Assembly: GCA_964552325.1 (NCBI GenBank)
Contig: CAZKHA010000152.1
Span: 1-8,316 of the forward strand
Direction: 5' to 3'
DNA: 8,316 bases
Source of the DNA: CAZKCK01 sp964552325
GTDB taxonomy: Bacteria; Bacteroidota; Bacteroidia; Bacteroidales; TTA-H9
The first letter of the stretch is position 1; each line of letters starts with the position of its first letter. Below the pieces are notes generated by a model. It had not been told where the DNA came from. It saw nothing but the letters and a program-made list of their open reading frames with translations, and made no database searches. The position numbers and the translations under genes are program-made. This document shows positions 5,919-8,316 of this stretch, in pieces.

Positions 5919-7433
5919 ATGAATAGAAATTTCTTGATAGTTGTGCTTATTTATGGCCTGTGCTTCACATTTGTTACAAGCGGTTGGAGCCAAAGCACAA
6001 CCTATTTCAATATCAAGACCGACCTATCGCTCAAGCACTATGCCGATTATTGCTATGCCGTAGTTGAAAATGACAGTACTTATGTTACCTATGGCAATGC
6101 CCGTGATGGGGCTCATAATTACAGTACCATGGTATGTGGGTTAACCTCCACCGGAAACCAACAATGGATAAAAGAATGGGGCAGCGATTATCCAGATAAT
6201 TATGCGGCCCAACACGGAGGGCTTATTAAATACAACGATTCCTTATGGTTCAGTCTCTACAATGCAGTGTATTATACCGGAACGACCTACTATTGGCATA
6301 TTTTTTTGCAATGCCATAACTCAGCTTTAGATACCCTCTGGACGATGGGCTTTAAAGAAGACACCGCTCTTTTAGCCACCACGCTAATTGAAACCATGGA
6401 TGGTGGCCTTGCCATTGGCAGCTACTGGCAGGATAATGCCGGCTTTCATATCCGCAAGCTTTCGAGCACATTTGAAACCGAGTGGGTTAAAACCGTTTCG
6501 CTCTTTGATGGGTTTAAATACAACACTTACACCATCACCCAAACCAGCGACAGCGGATTTGCCATATCCGGTGCTCGATTCGACACCTGGGTGGATGGCG
6601 ATCCCGTGGTGGCCAAGATAAACTCAAGTGGTAACCTTGAATGGTGGCTTAATTTTGGCGGACAATACGAAGACTTTGGTGCACTGGTATGTACCACCAA
6701 CGATGGTTCGTTGATAGTAGGTAACATCCTCAATCTTTACGAAATTAATTCATACCTCTGGGGCCGCATCAACATCTCAAAAATGGATAATCAGGGCAAT
6801 GTTGCCTGGAACAAGCTATACGGTAACTTGGGAATAGGCAATACCATTAGCAGTATTATTGGACTTACGGATGGTGGTTTACTTGCCTGTGGTTATGTTT
6901 CGCACGATCATTTTACTTACCTAGGTTGGATGCTTCGGCTTGATGAACAAGGCGATAGTGTTTGGTACCGCGAATACAAGTTTCTTAGCAATCCTGATGA
7001 ATTGCATTGGCTGCAATCGGCCATACCCTGTAGCGATAAGGGCTTTATGGCTGTTGGCACCATTCCCGATTCGTTTACCAACCCCGAAACCGATTCATGG
7101 TTGTTAAAAGTTGATAGCTTGGGCTGTGTGGCCGAAGGAGATTGTTGGGTTGGTATTTCGGACAATGAAGAAGACCAACAACACCTCAAAAGCCAAATGC
7201 TTTCCCTCCGTTGTAGCCCAAATCCAGCCTTACACACACTTAACATACAATGGACTGGAAATGCCAATGTGCTGGAAGTATGTACTTTGCACGGACAGTT
7301 GCTACACAACCAACATCTTGAAGGCTTGACACATTATCCATTAACAACCCTCAATTGGCCACAGGGTGTATATATTATAAAACTGTTCAGCCCTAATGGA
7401 AACATCTGTTTAGGGAAGTTTATTAAAATTTGA
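5919..7433 (+). CDS. Secreted beta-propeller-like protein with T9SS type A sorting domain
   Basis: 504 residues. A signal peptide covers about 1-25 (core FLIVVLIYGLCFTFV). The body (about 26-400) is a series of blade-like repeats, each with a DGG/DSG-type turn followed by a short beta strand: DGGLAIGS (161), DSGFAISG (211), DGSLIVGN (262), DGGLLACG (318) and DKGFMAVG (373). Several are preceded by W-rich strands such as NLEWWLNFGG and GNVAWNKLYG. This is the pattern of Bacteroidota propeller proteins often annotated as T9SS sorting-domain proteins. The C-terminal domain (about 430-504) has the features of T9SS type A signals: CSPNP, VLEVCTLHGQLL, WPQGVYIIKL and a closing GKFIKI. It should be exported by Sec, moved through the outer membrane by T9SS and either attached to the surface or released. 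Nothing indicates an enzymatic activity; binding or structural roles are most likely. It is divergent from the dockerin-like gene across a 146-bp promoter region. Confidence 0.87.
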   Translation: MNRNFLIVVLIYGLCFTFVTSGWSQSTTYFNIKTDLSLKHYADYCYAVVENDSTYVTYGNARDGAHNYSTMVCGLTSTGNQQWIKEWGSDYPDNYAAQHGGLIKYNDSLWFSLYNAVYYTGTTYYWHIFLQCHNSALDTLWTMGFKEDTALLATTLIETMDGGLAIGSYWQDNAGFHIRKLSSTFETEWVKTVSLFDGFKYNTYTITQTSDSGFAISGARFDTWVDGDPVVAKINSSGNLEWWLNFGGQYEDFGALVCTTNDGSLIVGNILNLYEINSYLWGRINISKMDNQGNVAWNKLYGNLGIGNTISSIIGLTDGGLLACGYVSHDHFTYLGWMLRLDEQGDSVWYREYKFLSNPDELHWLQSAIPCSDKGFMAVGTIPDSFTNPETDSWLLKVDSLGCVAEGDCWVGISDNEEDQQHLKSQMLSLRCSPNPALHTLNIQWTGNANVLEVCTLHGQLLHNQHLEGLTHYPLTTLNWPQGVYIIKLFSPNGNICLGKFIKI

Positions 7434-7643
7434 CAGATGGTAATCCTGTACTTATTTTTTTAGATAAAGGTATTTATTGGCTTGAGAGCATACACCACGC
7501 AAGTATGTTAAATGCTTCAAAGTAAAGGTTACAAAGTAAAATGTGGGAGTTTTGGAAGCCATTGTAAATTGTAAATTTTAAATATTTGAAGGCCAATTCT
7601 TATATATCAACTTTGCAATTTGAAATCTACAATAATCCTCAGT

Positions 7644-7667
7644 AAAAGGCTGGTATTCAGTCCTTTT
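7644..7667. terminator. Possible bidirectional hairpin terminator
   Basis: AAAAGGCTG (7644-7652) pairs with CAG plus CCTTTT (7658-7660, 7662-7667), giving a 9-bp stem with one bulged T at 7661 and a 5-nt loop. The A-tract on one arm and T-tract on the other would suit termination in either direction. It lies 36 bp beyond the stop of the xanthine dehydrogenase gene and 210 bp beyond the stop of the T9SS gene. The T9SS gene also has a T-run at 7454-7461 soon after its stop, but only a weak stem before it. Confidence 0.45.
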
Positions 7668-7702
7668 CAACCGCTCATCTCTGATCACTCATCCATCCCA
7701 AC

Positions 7703-8316
7703 TCACTCCGCCGATTGCCGCATGGCCAGCAAAATAGCTTCGTTGGTGGCAGGTATGCCCAAATGGTGGTTGCCAATGGCTTGTCGGATGGCTAGCCAAA
7801 CCGATAAGGCCAGCACAAAGGGTGGTTCGCCCACGGCTTTGCTACCGTGTATTACGCCTGTATTATCGATGGGTTCCAATAGTTCAACCCTAAAATCGAG
7901 CGGTATATCGGCCATAACCGGTATTTTGTAGGTATCGGGCGAGGCATTAAGCAAACGGCCATCATCGGTATGTTTCACGTCTTCGGTGGTTACCCAACCC
8001 ACACCCTGTATGTATGCCCCACGCACCTGCCCGAGGTCAATGGCAGTGTTGATGGATTTGCCCACATCGTGCAAAATATCAGCCCTAAGCAGCTTTACAT
8101 GCCCTGTAAGCGTATCTACCATAACTTCTGACACAGCCATGCCATAGGCAAAGTAAAAGAATGGGGTTCCTTTTCCCAATTCTTTGTCCCAGAAAATGCC
8201 CGGTGTACGGTAATAGCCCGTGGTACTCAAGCTCACTTGCTTGAGATATGCCTGGAGAACCACGTCTTTAAATAAAAGCGAAGGCAAGCGCCCATCACTC
8301 AATTTGAGCTCATCCC
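7703..8316 (-). CDS. xdhB: Xanthine dehydrogenase molybdopterin-binding subunit, C-terminal part (5' end outside window)
   Basis: The frame is open to the window edge, so only the last 204 or so residues are present out of roughly 750-800 in this family. The visible part carries the molybdenum-cofactor signatures of the xanthine dehydrogenase large subunit: GKGTPFFYFAYGMAVSEV, VKLLRADILHDVGKSIN, IDLGQVRGAYIQGVGW and IHGSKAVGEPPFVLA. The Glu of KAVGEPP (codon 7826-7828) corresponds to the catalytic base that activates the Mo-bound oxygen in hypoxanthine and xanthine hydroxylation. A TTG at 8302 could be taken for a start, but the reading frame and the family alignment continue upstream, so it is internal. 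The enzyme is cytosolic and needs an FeS/FAD partner subunit (XdhA), probably encoded upstream beyond the window. The symbol follows the two-subunit bacterial naming and is family-level. Confidence 0.9.
   Translation of the reverse strand, partial: DELKLSDGRLPSLLFKDVVLQAYLKQVSLSTTGYYRTPGIFWDKELGKGTPFFYFAYGMAVSEVMVDTLTGHVKLLRADILHDVGKSINTAIDLGQVRGAYIQGVGWVTTEDVKHTDDGRLLNASPDTYKIPVMADIPLDFRVELLEPIDNTGVIHGSKAVGEPPFVLALSVWLAIRQAIGNHHLGIPATNEAILLAMRQSAE

Noticed and set aside
6917..7309. A 130-codon minus-strand frame inside the T9SS gene
   Set aside because: It is antisense to a well-supported coding region that includes a recognisable sorting domain. Its Ser/Gln-rich, low-complexity translation is typical of a shadow.
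7620..7931. A plus-strand frame of about 100 codons near the right end
   Set aside because: It is antisense to the clearly recognisable xanthine dehydrogenase C-terminus and its sequence matches no family I know.

Overview
The window looks like a scaffold from a member of the Bacteroidota (Bacteroidetes), probably an environmental or metagenome-assembled genome. Four things point there: a C-terminal type IX secretion (T9SS) sorting domain, several Bacteroidota-type secreted protein architectures, promoter-like sites of the form TTTG-N20-TAnnTTTG, and no obvious Shine-Dalgarno sequences. A run of exactly 100 N inside a repetitive gene shows that this is a scaffolded draft assembly.

Layout. 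(1) 1-523, minus: a zinc-ribbon Nudix hydrolase, cut at its 3' end by the window edge. (2) 779-1612, plus: a class I SAM-dependent methyltransferase. (3) 1613-1949: a convergent intergenic stretch with a small hairpin and a short tandem repeat but no gene. (4) 1950-3299, minus: an exported thioredoxin-like (TlpA/AhpC-TSA type) protein. (5) 3360-4943, minus: a secreted repeat protein made of a Bacteroidota N-terminal domain, a tandem array of 28-residue repeats and a cysteine-rich C-terminal domain; the array holds the gap. (6) 4987-5772, minus: a secreted protein with two dockerin-like calcium-binding loops at its C-terminus. (7) 5919-7433, plus, divergent from (6): a secreted beta-propeller-like protein with a T9SS type A sorting domain. 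(8) 7703-8316, minus: the C-terminal part of the molybdopterin-binding subunit of a xanthine dehydrogenase.

The middle of the window (1950-7433) is a cluster of four exported proteins. Genes 5772-4987 and 4943-3360 are 43 bp apart on the same strand and may be co-transcribed, ending at a hairpin at 3317-3351. The thioredoxin-like gene follows that hairpin. A protein with eight clustered cysteines encoded next to an exported CxxC thioredoxin-fold protein suggests, without proving, a disulfide-related link. The flanking Nudix, methyltransferase and xanthine dehydrogenase genes look like ordinary metabolic genes with no visible connection to the cluster.

The most distinctive feature is the repeat array. 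The sequence on each side of the gap is an exact 55-nt copy of sequence inside the array, and the repeat register predicts a true gap of 52 nt (or 52 plus multiples of 168) rather than 100. I see no RNA gene, CRISPR array, insertion sequence or defence system here.
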